DNA of 34,004 nucleotides from Flavobacterium sp. (GTDB taxonomy: Bacteria > Bacteroidota > Bacteroidia > Flavobacteriales > Flavobacteriaceae): contig JANXVF010000088.1 of assembly GCA_025351785.1 (NCBI GenBank), positions 1-34,004 on the forward strand. Direction: 5' to 3'. A program made the translations under genes and the position numbers. Each line of letters starts with the position of its first letter. The stretch's first letter is position 1. The notes beneath the pieces were generated by a model. The model was not told the DNA's origin. It did no database searches and saw only the letters and a program-made list of their open reading frames with translations. Below are positions 1 through 7,486 of the stretch, one piece after another.

Positions 1-329
1 GGAACTGCTTTCGGAGTTTCTACTTTTACTTCTGCCTTTGGTGTTTCTTTAGGACTTTCAGGCTTTTGACTTTCGACAGATGTTGGTTTAGCTGCACTTG
101 TATCAATTAAACAAACTACTGCACCAACAGCAACTGCATCACCTTCTGCTGCTTTAAGCGTTATAATCCCGCTTGCTTCTGCTGGTAATTCCAAAGTTGC
201 TTTGTCTGAATCTACTTCAGCAATGGCTTGGTCTTTTTCTACATAATCGCCGTCTTTTACTAACCAAGATGCAATTTCAACTTCTTTTATCGATTCGCCT
301 GGTGAAGGCACTTTCATTTCTAAAATCAT
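1..329 (-). CDS. odhB: 2-oxoglutarate dehydrogenase E2 (dihydrolipoyl succinyltransferase), N-terminal part
   Basis: E2 transfers the succinyl group from E1 to CoA in the TCA cycle through a swinging lipoyl arm. Only the first 109 codons are inside the window; the gene runs off base 1. The visible protein begins MILEMKVPSPGESI and forms one biotinyl/lipoyl domain with lipoyl lysine K43 in the motif EVDSDKATLELP, followed by an Ala/Pro/Glu/Lys-rich linker, as expected for E2. The ATG at 329 was chosen because homologues I recall begin MILEMKVPSPGES; an in-frame ATG at 317 (residue 5) is the alternative. It lies 51 bases after the hepT remnant and on the same strand as sucA, so it is probably in the sucA operon with the toxin-antitoxin pair in between. 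The catalytic domain is not visible. Confidence 0.93.
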   Translation of the reverse strand, partial: MILEMKVPSPGESIKEVEIASWLVKDGDYVEKDQAIAEVDSDKATLELPAEASGIITLKAAEGDAVAVGAVVCLIDTSAAKPTSVESQKPESPKETPKAEVKVETPKAV

Positions 330-380
330 ACTCTTTAGTTTAAAGTTTCAGGTTTAAAAGTTACTCTGAAAATTATATAT

Positions 381-731
381 TTATTTATTGTTGTTTTCTT
401 TTATTATTTGTTCAATCTGGAAATGTAATTCTGGAATTTCTTGTGTGATTATGTTCCAAATAGTTTCATAATCAACACCTTGATAATGATGGATAATTCT
501 ATCTCTTAATTTAGCCATATAACTCCATGGAACTGAATTGTATTTCAATCTGAAATCTATATTCAAGTTTTTTGTAGCCTAACCAATTATTTCTAAAGCT
601 CTTGTTATAGCTCTTTTCAAAGTTTCATCATTATAAAAATCTTCTTCTTCAACCTTTTCAATTGTCTTTTGAATATAATTTATTTCAATAAAAATGTGTC
701 CAATAAACTCAAAATCATCCGATTTTGACAT
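381..731 (-). pseudogene. HepT-type HEPN toxin broken by an in-frame amber stop
   Basis: HEPN (HepT/DUF86) proteins are RNase toxins paired with MNT nucleotidyltransferase antitoxins. Reading from ATG at 731, the frame gives MSKSDDFEFIGHIFIEIN and continues into ALEIIG, then meets TAG at 581-579 (codon 51), then continues in the same frame with ATKNLNIDFRLKYN to a TAA at 381. In the family this spot normally reads EIIGEA-KN, so the stop most simply replaces a glutamate codon (GAG to TAG, one base). No frameshift is seen. The catalytic RX4HXY motif (R76, H81, Y83 in LRDRIIHHYQG) is intact but lies after the stop. A TTG at 566 could restart a 61-residue piece that contains the motif. The start overlaps mntA by 17 bases, as is usual for this pair. 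A sequencing error or amber read-through cannot be excluded. Confidence 0.8.
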
Positions 732-1020
732 AATTTACTTCTTTTAAAATATGAGGTCCGATAAATTCACTTAGTCCTTTTTTGGAAACTATATCAATTT
801 TATTGTTTTCAAAAAGTTTTTCAAGTAAATCACAAAAATCAATAAAGTTTTTTAACGTTTTCTTTTCTTTAATTATATCAACTAAAAAATCAATATCACT
901 TTCCTCAGTTTGCTCATTTCTAACATAAGAACCAAACAAACCAATTTCTGTAACACCAAAACTTTTTATCGTTTCCTTGTTATCAATTATTGTTTGAAAT
1001 ATGTCTTGTTTAGTTAGCAT
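715..1020 (-). CDS. MntA-type minimal nucleotidyltransferase, antitoxin of the HEPN/MNT pair
   Basis: A 101-residue single-domain nucleotidyltransferase (polymerase beta fold). Residues 29-47 read FGSYVRNEQTEESDIDFLV, holding the GS motif (G30, S31) and the two metal-binding aspartates D42 and D44; a third acidic position is D76 in NKIDIV. In characterised MntA-HepT systems this enzyme adds AMP to the tyrosine of the HepT RX4HXY motif and so neutralises the RNase. It lies 48 bases after sucA and overlaps the hepT start by 17 bases, so all three are probably on one transcript. Unlike its partner it has an uninterrupted frame and all catalytic residues. The fold and class are clear; whether it is still active or useful without intact HepT is unknown. 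Confidence 0.85.
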   Translation of the reverse strand: MLTKQDIFQTIIDNKETIKSFGVTEIGLFGSYVRNEQTEESDIDFLVDIIKEKKTLKNFIDFCDLLEKLFENNKIDIVSKKGLSEFIGPHILKEVNYVKIG

Positions 1021-1068
1021 AGTTATTTTAAAATTTATAATCTATTCTCTTCTTCTTAATTATCTTAA

Positions 1069-3840
1069 TTATCGAAATAAAGTTTTATCAAAAACCATTC
1101 TAATGGCATCCGCATGACGTCTTCTATCACGAGTGCTACTTCCTGCAGCAGGAGCCGCATAAGCTTTTAATGATGCCAATCTCCATTTTACTAAATCGAA
1201 ATTCATCAACATAAAGCTGTATGCTCCCATGTTTTTAGGTTCTTCTTGTGCCCAAACATAATCGTCAGCATCTGGATAACTTGCAATAATTGCCTTCAAT
1301 TGATCAACTGGGAAAGGAAATAATTGCTCAATACGAACCAAAGCCACATCTTTTCTACTATTATTTTCTCTTTCTGCAAGAAGATCATAATAGAATTTTC
1401 CTGTGCAAAATACCAACGATTTTACTTTTGATTTATCAACTTTATTATCATCAATTGTTTCTAGAAAAATTCCGTTTGCCATTTCGTCTTGTGTTGAAAC
1501 ACAAAGTGGATGACGCAGTAAACTTTTTGGAGAAAACACAACCAAAGGCTTACGGAACTTAGTTTTCATTTGTCGTCGCAATAAGTGAAAGAAATTTGCA
1601 GGAGTTGTGCAATCGGCAACATACATATTGTGTCTAGCGCAAAGTTGCAAATAACGTTCCATTCTTGCAGATGAATGCTCGGCGCCTTGACCTTCATATC
1701 CATGAGGTAATAAAAGCACTATTCCGTTTTGATTATTCCATTTATCTTCTCCACAAGAAATATATTGGTCAATCATTATTTGACAACCGTTTGAAAAATC
1801 ACCAAATTGTGCTTCCCAAATTGTAAGTGTATTAGGATTTGTTAGTGCATAACCATAATCAAAACCTAAAACTGCATATTCAGAAAGCAAAGAATTATAA
1901 ATATTAAAATTTCCTTTTTTATTATGTATCGTGTTTAAAAGTATAACTTCTTCCTCGCTATCTTCAACTTTTACAACTGCATGACGATGCGAAAATGTTC
2001 CTCTTTCTACATCTTGTCCAGAAACTCTTACATTATATCCTTCTGTCAAAAGAGTTGCATATGCTAATGTTTCTGCTGTTCCCCAATCGATAACATTATT
2101 ATCATACATTGTTTTTCTGTCGGTAACAATTTTAGAAATTTTACTAATAAATTTTTTATCAGATGGTAATGTAGAAACAGAAACAATTAAATCATCTAAA
2201 ACTTTTTTATCAAATGAGGTATCTACTTTTTTTCTCATTTCATCATCTGAAACTTGAATAAAATCTATCCATTCCTCTTGTAAAAACGGCTTTATAATTG
2301 TTAAAGTTTTTTTGCGAGATTCCTCTAAATTCATATCTAAATTTGCCTTATAATCAATCTCTAATTTAGCTACATATGAAGCATCAATTATACCTGACGA
2401 CAATAGCTTTTCAGCATAAATATCTCTTGGATTTTGATGATTAGCAATTATTTTGTACAAAACTGGTTGCGTAAATCGAGGTTCGTCACCTTCGTTATGT
2501 CCATATTTTCTGTAACCAAGCATATCTATAAAAACGTCGCTTGCAAAAGTCATTCTAAAATCGAGGGCAAAAAGGATGGCGTGTACAACGGCTTCGGCAT
2601 CATCAGCATTTACATGAAGTACTGGCGAAAGTGTTACTTTTGCCACATCGGTACAATACGTTGAAGATCGTGCATCTTGATAATTTGTTGTAAAGCCAAC
2701 CTGATTATTAATAATTAAATGTATGGTACCGCCAGTTTTATATCCGTCAAGTTGTGCCATTTGAATAATTTCATACACAATACCTTGTCCGGCAACAGCA
2801 GCATCACCATGAACTGCGATGGGCAAAACTTTTGAAAAATCGTTAGGAAAATATTTATCTTGTTTTGACCTTGCAATTCCTTCTATAACAGCACCTACAG
2901 TTTCAAGATGCGAAGGATTTGGAGCTAAACTGATATTTATTTTTTTGCCTGTTCTTGTAGTTTTTTCTGATGTTAAACCCAAATGGTATTTCACATCTCC
3001 ATCAAAATATTCTTGGTCATAATCTTTACCGTCAAATTCTGAAAAAATATCCTGTGTAGGTTTATGGAAAATATTGGCCAAAATATTTAACCTCCCTCGG
3101 TGAGCCATTCCCATTACAAAATGTTCAACTCCTTTAGTTGCAGCGGCTTCAATTAATGCATCCAAAGCTGGAATTATAGTTTCACCACCTTCTAACGAAA
3201 ATCGTTTTTGACCTACATATTTAGTATGCAAAAAATTTTCAAACGAAACAGCTTCATTTAGTTTTTCGAGAATTATCTTTTTTTGATTGATGTCAAAATT
3301 TGGTAAATTATCATTGATATTTAATTTATCTTGTATCCACTGAACCACTTCTGGTTTACGGATATACATATATTCTGTACCAATATGCTGACAATATACA
3401 TTGTCAAGATGTGTAATTATTTCTTTTAATGTTGTTGGATTGTGTCCGATTATTTTAGCGGCATCAAAAACTGTTTCTAAATCAGAATCCGAAAGTCCAA
3501 AATTTTCTAAAGCTAAGGTTGGAGTATAAGTTCTTCGCTCTCTTACCGGATTTGTTTTGGTAAATAAATGGCCACGAGTACGATAGCCGTCAATTAATTT
3601 TAAAACACTAAACTCTTTAACTATTTTTTCAGATATAACTCCGTTTTCATTAGAAGAATTTGCAACAGTATTTATATAATCTAGTGCATTTTCATCACTA
3701 TAAGTTGTCATTCCGAAATCGAAACCTTGAAAAAATGCACGCCAACTTGGTTCAACACTATCTGGATTTTCCAAATATTGGTCGTATAATTGTGCAAAAA
3801 ATTCGGTGTGTGCAGCGTTTAAGAATGAAAACCTATCCAT
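1069..3840 (-). CDS. sucA: 2-oxoglutarate dehydrogenase E1 component
   Basis: The thiamine-diphosphate enzyme that decarboxylates 2-oxoglutarate and loads succinyl onto the E2 lipoyl arm. The 923-residue length matches bacterial SucA. The N-terminus (MDRFSFLNAAHTEFFAQLY, then WRAFFQGFDFG) is the conserved E2-interaction segment. Around residue 245 is GMAHRGRLN and around 342 HGDAAVAGQG, both hallmarks of the cofactor domain; later come the transketolase-like pyrimidine domain (SGQDVERGTFSHRHAV) and the C-terminal domain with EEPKNMGAY. The ATG at 3840 is the natural start and begins this conserved segment. A TACTTTTG box sits 41-48 bases upstream. Downstream on the same strand come mntA, hepT and odhB, so the E1 and E2 genes are separated by a toxin-antitoxin locus. 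Confidence 0.97.
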   Translation of the reverse strand: MDRFSFLNAAHTEFFAQLYDQYLENPDSVEPSWRAFFQGFDFGMTTYSDENALDYINTVANSSNENGVISEKIVKEFSVLKLIDGYRTRGHLFTKTNPVRERRTYTPTLALENFGLSDSDLETVFDAAKIIGHNPTTLKEIITHLDNVYCQHIGTEYMYIRKPEVVQWIQDKLNINDNLPNFDINQKKIILEKLNEAVSFENFLHTKYVGQKRFSLEGGETIIPALDALIEAAATKGVEHFVMGMAHRGRLNILANIFHKPTQDIFSEFDGKDYDQEYFDGDVKYHLGLTSEKTTRTGKKINISLAPNPSHLETVGAVIEGIARSKQDKYFPNDFSKVLPIAVHGDAAVAGQGIVYEIIQMAQLDGYKTGGTIHLIINNQVGFTTNYQDARSSTYCTDVAKVTLSPVLHVNADDAEAVVHAILFALDFRMTFASDVFIDMLGYRKYGHNEGDEPRFTQPVLYKIIANHQNPRDIYAEKLLSSGIIDASYVAKLEIDYKANLDMNLEESRKKTLTIIKPFLQEEWIDFIQVSDDEMRKKVDTSFDKKVLDDLIVSVSTLPSDKKFISKISKIVTDRKTMYDNNVIDWGTAETLAYATLLTEGYNVRVSGQDVERGTFSHRHAVVKVEDSEEEVILLNTIHNKKGNFNIYNSLLSEYAVLGFDYGYALTNPNTLTIWEAQFGDFSNGCQIMIDQYISCGEDKWNNQNGIVLLLPHGYEGQGAEHSSARMERYLQLCARHNMYVADCTTPANFFHLLRRQMKTKFRKPLVVFSPKSLLRHPLCVSTQDEMANGIFLETIDDNKVDKSKVKSLVFCTGKFYYDLLAERENNSRKDVALVRIEQLFPFPVDQLKAIIASYPDADDYVWAQEEPKNMGAYSFMLMNFDLVKWRLASLKAYAAPAAGSSTRDRRRHADAIRMVFDKTLFR

Positions 3841-3880
3841 ATTTTTATACTTAAGGAGTGTTTTGTTAAATTTAATAACG

Positions 3881-3888
3881 CAAAAGTA
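3881..3888 (-). promoter_or_regulatory. TACTTTTG -7 box, probable sucA promoter
   Basis: On the minus strand TACTTTTG matches the Bacteroidota -7 consensus TAnnTTTG and lies 41-48 bases before the sucA ATG. I see no TTG at the usual 17-23 base spacing upstream, so the -33 element is weak or absent. Confidence 0.5.
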
Positions 3889-3953
3889 AAATATTTAAAA
3901 CAATGTACTGCTTTTTTTTTACTTTTATAACATTATATCATAAACTACATATC

Positions 3954-4499
3954 ATGTATACGTTAACTTCAAAAATTAGAATCGGGATTGTTTTGTGTTT
4001 TGTAATTTTATTTACAAACAACAAACTAGTTGCGCAAGTTGTTAAACATCCAACAGAAAAAAGCAACTTTTGGGATCATGTTCAATTTGGTGGCGGTTTT
4101 GGCGTTAGTGCAGGAAGTGGTTATACAGACTTTACAATAGCTCCAAGCGCTATTTATAATTTTAATTCAAAATTAGCACTAGGAACTGGAGTTCAAGGAA
4201 GTTATATTTCTGTAAAAAATCAATATTCCTCGGCAATATATGGTGCAAATATAATTGGGCTTTTTAATCCTATTGAAGAAGTTCAATTATCTTTAGAAAT
4301 AGAAGAAGTTCGTGTAAATACTACTTTTAATGCTATTCCAAATTCGATATCTAATAATTTTTGGAACACAGGACTTTTTGTAGGTGCAGGTTATCGAACT
4401 GGCAGTGTTACTATTGGAGCTCGATATAATTTACTTTTTAATAAAGATAAAAATGTATATAGTGATGCTTTAATGCCTTTTGTTAGAATCTATTTTTAA
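3954..4499 (+). CDS. Small outer-membrane beta-barrel-like protein
   Basis: A 181-residue protein from the ATG at 3954. It has a signal peptide (hydrophobic IGIVLCFVILF, then a predicted cut after LVAQ, leaving VVKHPTEKSN). The rest is built of alternating short polar/hydrophobic strands with many glycines (FGGGFGVSAGSGYTDFTIAP, later GLFVGAGYRTGSVTIGARYN) and ends in an aromatic residue (VRIYF), all features of a small outer-membrane barrel. An upstream ATG at 3903 would add 17 residues in front of the signal peptide and is less likely. I recall flavobacterial homologues being labelled alpha-ketoglutarate decarboxylase, apparently from sitting beside sucA; nothing here resembles a decarboxylase. 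It is divergent from sucA. Role unknown. Confidence 0.75.
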   Translation: MYTLTSKIRIGIVLCFVILFTNNKLVAQVVKHPTEKSNFWDHVQFGGGFGVSAGSGYTDFTIAPSAIYNFNSKLALGTGVQGSYISVKNQYSSAIYGANIIGLFNPIEEVQLSLEIEEVRVNTTFNAIPNSISNNFWNTGLFVGAGYRTGSVTIGARYNLLFNKDKNVYSDALMPFVRIYF

Positions 4500-4546
4500 A
4501 TAAATAAAAATTTAATACGAATATACATAATTATTTAATTGGCATG

Positions 4547-4554
4547 TATCTTTG
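4547..4554 (+). promoter_or_regulatory. TATCTTTG -7 box before the small membrane protein gene
   Basis: TATCTTTG fits the TAnnTTTG consensus. It would start a transcript near 4559, downstream of the earliest possible start codon of this reading frame (TTG at 4539), which supports the ATG at 4614 as the true start. Confidence 0.5.
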
Positions 4555-4613
4555 TAAATTCAGTTTTTATATTCGTTTTTTTGGTTACTTTTGTTTTTAT
4601 AAATATAATCTTT

Positions 4614-5036
4614 ATGTACACATTTGTTCAAAAATTTCACTCTGGTTGGGCATACTTAGCTCTTTTATTGTTACTATTTGCTGTTGTAAATTCTTTAATT
4701 GGAATGTATTCCAAAAAAGAGTTTTTGGCAAAAGACAGAAAAATTGCACTTTTTGCATTAATAGCAACTCACATTCAGTTAGTAATTGGCTTACTATTAT
4801 ATTTTGTTTCCCCAAATGGTTTTGCACAACTGGGAAACATGAGCGATTCGCACATGAGGTTAACTTCTTTAGAGCATCCCTTAACAAATATTATAGCTGT
4901 AACTTTAATCACAATTGGGTGGTCAAAACACAAAAAAGTATTGTCTGGCGAATTAAAATTTAAATCAATTTGCATTTTTTATACTTTAGGATTACTGCTA
5001 ATTTTAGCAAAAATTCCTTGGTATTTATGGTTTTAA
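4614..5036 (+). CDS. Four-helix small integral membrane protein
   Basis: A 140-residue membrane protein from the ATG at 4614. Four hydrophobic segments are visible: WAYLALLLLLFAVVNSLIGM near residues 12-31, IALFALIATHIQLVIGLLLYF near 43-63, the TNIIAVTLITIGW segment near 92-104, and FYTLGLLLILAKIPWYLWF at the end. Conserved-looking histidines lie in KFHSGW, ATHIQL, DSHMRL and LEHPLT; histidines inside helices would allow a haem-binding or cytochrome-b-like fold, but this is inference. The frame is open from a TTG at 4539, giving 25 more residues, but the promoter-like box at 4547-4554 argues against that start. Neighbours give no clear functional clue. Confidence 0.7.
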   Translation: MYTFVQKFHSGWAYLALLLLLFAVVNSLIGMYSKKEFLAKDRKIALFALIATHIQLVIGLLLYFVSPNGFAQLGNMSDSHMRLTSLEHPLTNIIAVTLITIGWSKHKKVLSGELKFKSICIFYTLGLLLILAKIPWYLWF

Positions 5037-5103
5037 TGATTCAAATAATTCATTTAATCCACCTGTAAAAATTATTCTACAACTTTTCAATACGGTTTAA
5101 TTG

Positions 5104-5111
5104 TATTTTTG
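5104..5111 (+). promoter_or_regulatory. TATTTTTG -7 box before the RlpA-like gene
   Basis: TATTTTTG matches TAnnTTTG and lies 20 bases before the ATG at 5131, leaving a short leader of about 15 bases. No TTG at the expected -33 distance. Confidence 0.4.
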
Positions 5112-5130
5112 TTTATTCTAAACATGAGAA

Positions 5131-5625
5131 ATGAAAAAATATATTCCTTTACTTTTTTTGCTATTCATAACAACTTTTATCAGTAAAGGACTTGCATTTA
5201 AAGAAAAAAAAATAGTTAAACAAGAACAAAAAAAGATTCAAAAGGATACAGTTAAAAAAGATAAAATTGTTGTAAAAGAAACTATACTTACAGATTCAAT
5301 TCAACTGTTTAAAGGCAAGTTTAAACCCTATATGAAAGGTGCTCACGTATCATATTATGCTGAAAAATTTAATGGTCGTCGAACGGCAAGTGGTAAAATT
5401 TTCAACATGAATAAACTTACTGCCGCACATAAAAAATTTCCTTTTGGAACTATTGTTAAAGTTACAAATGAAGCAAACGGAAAATCGGTAATCGTAGAAA
5501 TCACAGATCGAGGACCATTTGTAAAAGGTAGAGAACTTGACTTATCAAAAAAAGCTTTTTTCACCATAGCCTCTAGCAGTGGTGCAGGATATATAAAGGC
5601 GAAAATGGAAGTTTTACAAAAATAA
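5131..5625 (+). CDS. RlpA-like double-psi beta-barrel protein
   Basis: A 164-residue exported protein. Residues 1-22 form a signal peptide ([20 protein letters not shown]) without a lipobox cysteine, so unlike E. coli RlpA it is probably not a lipoprotein. A Lys-rich linker (about 24-60) leads to a C-terminal double-psi beta-barrel with the family motifs [48 protein letters not shown] and [11 protein letters not shown]. In this family the barrel cleaves or binds peptidoglycan glycan strands lacking stem peptides and acts at the septum; which applies here is not shown. No SPOR domain follows the barrel, so the protein is a minimal form. It converges with the CYTH gene, only two bases separating the two reading frames. 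Confidence 0.85.
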   Translation: MKKYIPLLFLLFITTFISKGLAFKEKKIVKQEQKKIQKDTVKKDKIVVKETILTDSIQLFKGKFKPYMKGAHVSYYAEKFNGRRTASGKIFNMNKLTAAHKKFPFGTIVKVTNEANGKSVIVEITDRGPFVKGRELDLSKKAFFTIASSSGAGYIKAKMEVLQK

Positions 5626-5627
5626 AC

Positions 5628-6095
5628 TTACCAGCTTTTGTAAGGATTTTGACTTATAAATGCATTATAATATCGTTCATCATTTGTAACTTCCTTACCT
5701 AGCCAAATGGGTTTTATTATAGTTTCGTTTTCATTTTCTAACTCTATTTCTGCAATTATCAATCCATCATTTTCATCGTGAAAAACATCAATTTCTATAA
5801 TATGGTTTTCGTTTTTAACCTCATACCGTGTTTTTTTTATAACTCCTTTTTCACATAATAGCAATAATTGTTGCGCTTCACCAAACGGTATTTCTTTTTC
5901 CCACTCATATCTAGAAGCTCCAGTTTTATTTCCTATTCCTTTTATAGTCAAAAATCCTTTGTCATTTTTTATTCTGATACGAACGGTTCTCTCGGGATGT
6001 GATGAAATATATCCTTGCGTAATTTCATTTTTTTGGAAATATTCTTTTTTAAAATCTAATGAATTAACTAAATATTTTCGTTCTATTTCTATCAT
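5628..6095 (-). CDS. CYTH-domain (triphosphate tunnel) phosphatase
   Basis: A 155-residue single-domain CYTH protein. The defining ExExK motif is at the very start (E3, E5, K7 in MIEIERKYLV), followed by the basic and acidic strand residues that line the tunnel: ERTVRIRIKNDKGFLTIKG, SRYEWEKEIPF, KKTRYEV, IEIDVFHDENDGLIIAEIEL. Family members hydrolyse the terminal phosphate of inorganic triphosphate or organic triphosphates with divalent metal; the substrate here cannot be told from sequence. The start is fixed because the ExExK motif begins two residues after Met. Divergent from dinB, from which it is separated by 118 bases with no obvious -7 box on this strand. Confidence 0.88.
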   Translation of the reverse strand: MIEIERKYLVNSLDFKKEYFQKNEITQGYISSHPERTVRIRIKNDKGFLTIKGIGNKTGASRYEWEKEIPFGEAQQLLLLCEKGVIKKTRYEVKNENHIIEIDVFHDENDGLIIAEIELENENETIIKPIWLGKEVTNDERYYNAFISQNPYKSW

Positions 6096-6201
6096 AATTA
6101 ATTAGATTTATAATTTGTACAAATTAAATATTTAAATTTAAATCTATTTATAAATTCTGTAATTATAATTTTAATTTAGGTTACAATATCAATTTCGTTT
6201 C

Positions 6202-6209
6202 TAAATTTG
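6202..6209 (+). promoter_or_regulatory. TAAATTTG -7 box immediately before dinB
   Basis: TAAATTTG fits TAnnTTTG but ends only four bases before the dinB ATG, so a transcript from it would start at or within a base or two of the start codon (leaderless). Could be a chance match in AT-rich DNA. Confidence 0.35.
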
Positions 6210-6213
6210 TACT

Positions 6214-7296
6214 ATGTCGGAGCCAATTTTTAACAGAAAAATAATTCATGTAGATATGGATGCTTTTTACGCATCTGTAGAGCAAATGGATAATCCTGAG
6301 CTTAAAGGAAAACCTCTTGCAGTAGGCGGAAGCGAAAATCGAGGAGTGGTTTCTGCGGCAAGTTATGAAGCACGAAAATTTGGAGTTAAAAGTGCAATGA
6401 GTGGCATTCAAGCGGCACGAAATTGTAAAGATTTAATATTTGTAAAACCAAGATTTGACCGTTATAAAGAAATATCTCAAAAAATTAGAGCCATTTTTTA
6501 TGATTATACCGAACTTGTAGAACCACTTTCATTAGATGAGGCCTATCTTGATGTAACTAAAAATAAAAAAGGAAATCCAAGCGCAACCTTACTGGCTCAA
6601 GAAATTAGAAAACGAATTTTTGATGAAGTAGGTCTCACGGCATCGGCTGGAATATCTGTAAATAAATTTGTAGCTAAAATTGCTAGCGATTACAATAAAC
6701 CTAATGGTCAAAAAACTGTAAATCCAAGCGAGGTAATTTCGTTTTTAGAAACATTGGATATAAAAAAGTTTTATGGAATAGGGAAAGTTACTAAAGAAAA
6801 AATGTACCAACATGGCATTTTTACTGGAGCCGATTTAAAAACAAAATCGCAAGAATATTTGCAACAGCATTTCGGAAAAAGTGGTGATTTTTATTATAAT
6901 ATAGTTCGAGGCATTCATAATAGCGAGGTAAAACCCAATCGAATATCAAAATCTGTAGCGGCTGAACATACATTTAATGAAAATTTGACTTCTGAGATTT
7001 TTATGCAAGAAAAACTAGACCAAATAGCTACAGAATTAGAAAAAAGATTAAAAAAATATAAAATATCGGGCAAAACGGTAACTTTAAAAATAAAATATAG
7101 TGATTTTACAACCCAAACTCGTAGTAAAACCTTACCCTATTTTATTTCCGACAAAGGGCTTCTAGCCGAAACAGCAAAGGAATTGCTATATCAAGAACGA
7201 ATGAAAGATTCGGTTCGATTGCTCGGAATATCGCTGAATAATTTGAATACCGAAATAAAAAAAACAATTGTAGTACAGTTGCGTTTTGATTTTTGA
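6214..7296 (+). CDS. dinB: DNA polymerase IV (Y-family translesion polymerase)
   Basis: A 360-residue Y-family polymerase that copies past damaged bases. The palm motif HVDMDAFYASVEQ contains D14 and the second motif LSLDEAYLDVT contains D108 and E109, together the three catalytic carboxylates. The helix-hairpin-helix of the thumb is seen as FYGIGKVTKEKMYQHGI, and the little-finger domain fills the last third. The C-terminus VVQLRFDF resembles the sliding-clamp binding motif (QLxLF). Length is near E. coli DinB (351). The ATG at 6214 is the only sensible start because the first strand begins a few residues later. A TAAATTTG box ends four bases upstream, suggesting a leaderless transcript or a different promoter. 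No LexA-like box was recognised. Confidence 0.95.
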   Translation: MSEPIFNRKIIHVDMDAFYASVEQMDNPELKGKPLAVGGSENRGVVSAASYEARKFGVKSAMSGIQAARNCKDLIFVKPRFDRYKEISQKIRAIFYDYTELVEPLSLDEAYLDVTKNKKGNPSATLLAQEIRKRIFDEVGLTASAGISVNKFVAKIASDYNKPNGQKTVNPSEVISFLETLDIKKFYGIGKVTKEKMYQHGIFTGADLKTKSQEYLQQHFGKSGDFYYNIVRGIHNSEVKPNRISKSVAAEHTFNENLTSEIFMQEKLDQIATELEKRLKKYKISGKTVTLKIKYSDFTTQTRSKTLPYFISDKGLLAETAKELLYQERMKDSVRLLGISLNNLNTEIKKTIVVQLRFDF

Positions 7297-7381
7297 AAAA
7301 AATTAATATTTATCAAAAAATAAAATTATATATCTTCCCAAAAAAATAATTAAATAAAGTTAAATCATACAAACAATTAAT

Positions 7382-7389
7382 TACTTTTG
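7382..7389 (+). promoter_or_regulatory. TACTTTTG -7 box before the SGNH-MBOAT operon
   Basis: TACTTTTG matches TAnnTTTG; it would give a leader of roughly 90 bases before the ATG at 7487. No TTG at the usual distance upstream. The rest of the 190-base gap shows nothing else I can name. Confidence 0.45.
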
Positions 7390-7486
7390 CAAAATAATAA
7401 CACTCAAACACAATATTATAATCGATTTTGAGTTATCACATCAAGCACCAATTTTCAATTTTTTTCTTTCTATTTTTTAGAGTTCG

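Noticed and set aside
1290..3854. Plus-strand frames opposite sucA
   Set aside because: They are shadows of the E1 gene, without start context or recognisable domains.
3903..4499. Alpha-ketoglutarate decarboxylase, a label I recall for homologues
   Set aside because: The protein is small, exported and barrel-like, with no thiamine-diphosphate or decarboxylase motifs; the label probably spread from the sucA neighbour.
4544..4963. Alternative frame of 139 codons overlapping the small membrane protein
   Set aside because: Composition is Cys/Phe/Ile/Lys-rich with no pattern, and the overlapping frame shows clear transmembrane segments and conserved-looking histidines.
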